From contig NZ_MBPN01000045.1 of the NCBI RefSeq assembly GCF_001695625.1, positions 1 through 38,112 of the forward strand: a stretch of 38,112 bases of DNA. Direction: 5' to 3'. The position numbers were made by a program, and so were the translations under genes. Origin of the DNA: Pseudomonas defluvii (lineage in GTDB: Bacteria > Pseudomonadota > Gammaproteobacteria > Pseudomonadales > Pseudomonadaceae). Shown here piece by piece: positions 36,050 through 38,112 of this stretch (its first letter is position 1; each line of letters opens with the position of its first letter). The notes under the pieces are model-generated. The model made no database searches. It was not told the DNA's origin and saw only the letters and a list, made by a program, of their open reading frames with translations.

Positions 36050-36330
36050 CGCGGCTTAAAATTAATTTTTCCCTTTTAAAACAGTGTCTTGCGAGAATTT
36101 TCAGGCGCGACAGGACGTCGCGGGCAGGAGGGTTTGAAGCGGCAGGTGCGGAAATTTATGCAGAGAAGTCGCAAGCTGTCGAAAGCTCGGCAGTGCGCTG
36201 AATGAAGAGAAATTGTGCGGTTATCGGACGAAAGTGCCTGAAGGGGGGGCTAGTCGTCTGCCTGCCGATTGACCCGACGGGGGGGCTGGGCATACTGAAA
36301 GGCTACTTATCTGCCTTCTGTTGATTGCCT

Positions 36331-38112
36331 ATGACTCGTACAACAACAACCAGCAAGACCGGCCGTCCTGCGGATGAGGATTTTCTCAAGCAGTTACTCG
36401 GTCGACAGAAGCGCCTGATCGTTGATCGGGCCAGTCAGTTCGGTGCCAGTGGCTTGCCTTCCGCTGAACAACTGGCTGAAACCGTGGCCTTCGCCCCACA
36501 GGATGGCAGCATCTGGCTGTGCGGCCAGCGCATGATGCTGCTGCAGGGCTCTGCGTTCGGGGCTATTCGCCGTGAACTGATTGACGCGCTGGGGTTTGAC
36601 AAGGCGCGTGGCTTGCTCACGCGTATCGGCTGGCAAGCCGGTGCACGCGATGCTGCGCAGGTCAGCGAGCAATGGCCCGAGGGTGATCACGCCAGCCTCT
36701 ACAGCGCCGGGCCGCGCCTGCATATGCTTGAGGGCATGGTCAATGTCGAGGTCGTGCGTTTCGAGATCGATTCCAGCGCCGGGCACTTCTACTCCGAATT
36801 CCTCTGGCACAACTCCCTGGAGGACGACGAACACATTGCGGTCTACGGCTTGGGTGGCGAACCGGCCTGTTGGATGGAGATCGGCTATGCCAGCGGCTAT
36901 GCCTCGTCGCTGCTCGGGCGTCTGGTGGTCTTTCGCGAGGAGGAGTGCCGCGCCATGGGGCACCAGGCCTGCCGCATCGTCGGCAAGCCGGCCGAGCAGT
37001 GGGAGGATATCGATGTCGACCTGGCGTATCTGGACGCGGGTGACTTCCTGAGCCGCAGTGCCTACAGCTCAGGTACCGAGACGACCCTTGCCGAGCTCGA
37101 CGTACCGCCTGAGGGTAAACAGCTGGTGGGGATTTCCGCTGCCTTTGTCGCGGCCAGTCAGCTGTTGCAACGCGTAGCACCGACCCAGGCCACGGTCCTG
37201 CTGACCGGCGAGTCTGGCGTGGGCAAGGAGTTGTTTGCACGTACCCTGCATCAGGCCAGTTCGCGGCACCACACGCAACTGGTGGCCTTGAACTGCGCAA
37301 CCCTGCCAGAGAATCTGGTGGAGGCCGAGCTGTTTGGTGTCGAGCGCGGGGCCTTCACCGGGGCTGACCGTTCGCGGCCCGGTCGTTTCGAGCGGGCTGA
37401 TGGCGGTACCTTGTTCCTTGATGAAATCGCCACGCTCAGCCTCAGTGCGCAGAGCAAGATTCTGCGTGCCTTGCAGGAAGGCGAGATCGAGCGGGTAGGG
37501 GGTACGGCGCCAATCGCGGTCGACGTACGGGTGATCGCCGCCACCAACCTGGACTTGCGCCGTGAAGTCGAAGCCGGACGTTTCCGTGAAGACCTGTTCT
37601 ATCGACTGAACGTCTTCCCGATTCACTTGCCGCCGCTGCGTGAACGTCGCGAAGATATTCCGCTGTTGATGAGCTACTTCCTGCGTATCTTCAGCCAGCG
37701 TCATGGTCGTCAGTTGGCCGGTTTCAGCACGCGCTTGGTCAATGCACTGCTGACCTACCGTTTCCCGGGCAATATCCGCGAGCTGCAGAACCTTATCGAG
37801 CGCGGTGTGATTGCTGCTGGTGACGGCGAGGTGATGGACGTTGTGCACCTGACCGAAGCCGGGGCGCCGCTGATGGCGACGGCGATCGGCCTGACTGCCG
37901 AGGGGCGTCTGTCGGCGACGCGAGCCGCTGAGGAGGCTGTATCGCCCGCCTCGGAGGCTGCCGTTGAGCCTGTCGCCGATGGTGCGGCCGAGGAGCCGGC
38001 GTTGGCGAGCCTGCAGGACTTTGTCTCGGGACGCCAGCGGGTCTTGAGCACCTCGCTGGAAGAGATCGAACTGCGCCTGGTGCGCCTGGCGCTGGAACGC
38101 TCCGGTGGCAAT
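36331..38112 (+). CDS. XylR/DmpR-type sigma-54 activator, aromatic-responsive; runs off the right edge
   Basis: This protein activates RpoN promoters on sensing an aromatic effector. The visible 594 residues contain an N-terminal XylR_N-like sensing domain (about 25-130), a V4R segment (CRAMGHQACRIVG, about 135-215), a linker, and an AAA+ domain with Walker A GESGVGKE (about 293-300), GAFTGA (340-345) for sigma-54 contact, GGTLFLDEIATL and an NIRELQN segment. The C-terminal Fis-type helix-turn-helix has begun at the edge (DFVSGRQR, LEEIELRLVRLALERSGGN) but is not complete. It diverges from the pch operon and most likely controls it with p-cresol or a related phenol as effector. The start ATG 36331 lacks a strong ribosome site. 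Confidence 0.92.
   Translation, partial: MTRTTTTSKTGRPADEDFLKQLLGRQKRLIVDRASQFGASGLPSAEQLAETVAFAPQDGSIWLCGQRMMLLQGSAFGAIRRELIDALGFDKARGLLTRIGWQAGARDAAQVSEQWPEGDHASLYSAGPRLHMLEGMVNVEVVRFEIDSSAGHFYSEFLWHNSLEDDEHIAVYGLGGEPACWMEIGYASGYASSLLGRLVVFREEECRAMGHQACRIVGKPAEQWEDIDVDLAYLDAGDFLSRSAYSSGTETTLAELDVPPEGKQLVGISAAFVAASQLLQRVAPTQATVLLTGESGVGKELFARTLHQASSRHHTQLVALNCATLPENLVEAELFGVERGAFTGADRSRPGRFERADGGTLFLDEIATLSLSAQSKILRALQEGEIERVGGTAPIAVDVRVIAATNLDLRREVEAGRFREDLFYRLNVFPIHLPPLRERREDIPLLMSYFLRIFSQRHGRQLAGFSTRLVNALLTYRFPGNIRELQNLIERGVIAAGDGEVMDVVHLTEAGAPLMATAIGLTAEGRLSATRAAEEAVSPASEAAVEPVADGAAEEPALASLQDFVSGRQRVLSTSLEEIELRLVRLALERSGGN

Noticed and set aside
1..38112. CRISPR arrays, tRNA or rRNA genes, insertion sequences
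   Set aside because: No regularly spaced repeats, tRNA-like clover leaves, rRNA cores or transposase motifs were seen; the block at 15689-30288 has no visible integrase or attachment repeats.

Overview
The window looks like a chromosomal stretch of a Pseudomonas-type gammaproteobacterium. This rests on moderately high GC, ATGA/GTGA-coupled operons, an Escherichia-like cellulose operon (bcsEFG-RQABZC) and a p-cresol operon in the order known from Pseudomonas putida (pchA-C-X-F). The genus is inferred from gene content; no rRNA, tRNA, CRISPR array or insertion sequence was seen.

Region 1 (1-12515, + strand) is a tightly packed cellulose operon. It contains the end of bcsE (frame apparently broken at the left edge), bcsF, bcsG (phosphoethanolamine transferase), bcsR, bcsQ, bcsA (synthase with PilZ domain), bcsB, bcsZ (endoglucanase) and bcsC (outer-membrane export). 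Almost every junction overlaps. This is the phosphoethanolamine-cellulose type of operon, not the acetylating wss type. After it come three perfect inverted repeats (12547-12670), a large membrane hybrid sensor kinase (12749-15601) and only the first 26 codons of a response regulator (15591-15671), cut off where the next block begins.

Region 2 (15689-30288) is a compact stress and metabolism block of accessory character. An extra FtsH protease is divergent from a P1B-5-type metal ATPase with a C-terminal hemerythrin-like domain. Then follow an extra GroEL without GroES, an acetyl-CoA-synthetase-like ligase, 2-oxoacid dehydrogenase E1 alpha, E1 beta and E2 (no E3), an acyl carrier protein and a phosphoribosyltransferase. 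Convergent to these are an erythromycin-esterase-family protein and an aminoglycoside-phosphotransferase-family kinase. The ligase-E1-E1-E2-ACP set suggests an acyl-thioester pathway whose product is unknown; this is the best candidate for an undescribed system here.

Region 3 (30533-38112) is aromatic catabolism. The minus-strand operon pchA-pchC-pchX-pchF plus a further cytochrome c converts p-cresol-like 4-alkylphenols to 4-hydroxybenzoate-type acids. It has a -24/-12 (sigma-54) promoter, an internal terminator after pchF and an end terminator. A divergent XylR/DmpR-type sigma-54 activator (cut by the right edge) is the likely regulator. PchF has no signal peptide while the PchX beside it has a Tat-type one, suggesting co-export. 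A separate small cytochrome c lies beyond the operon terminator.
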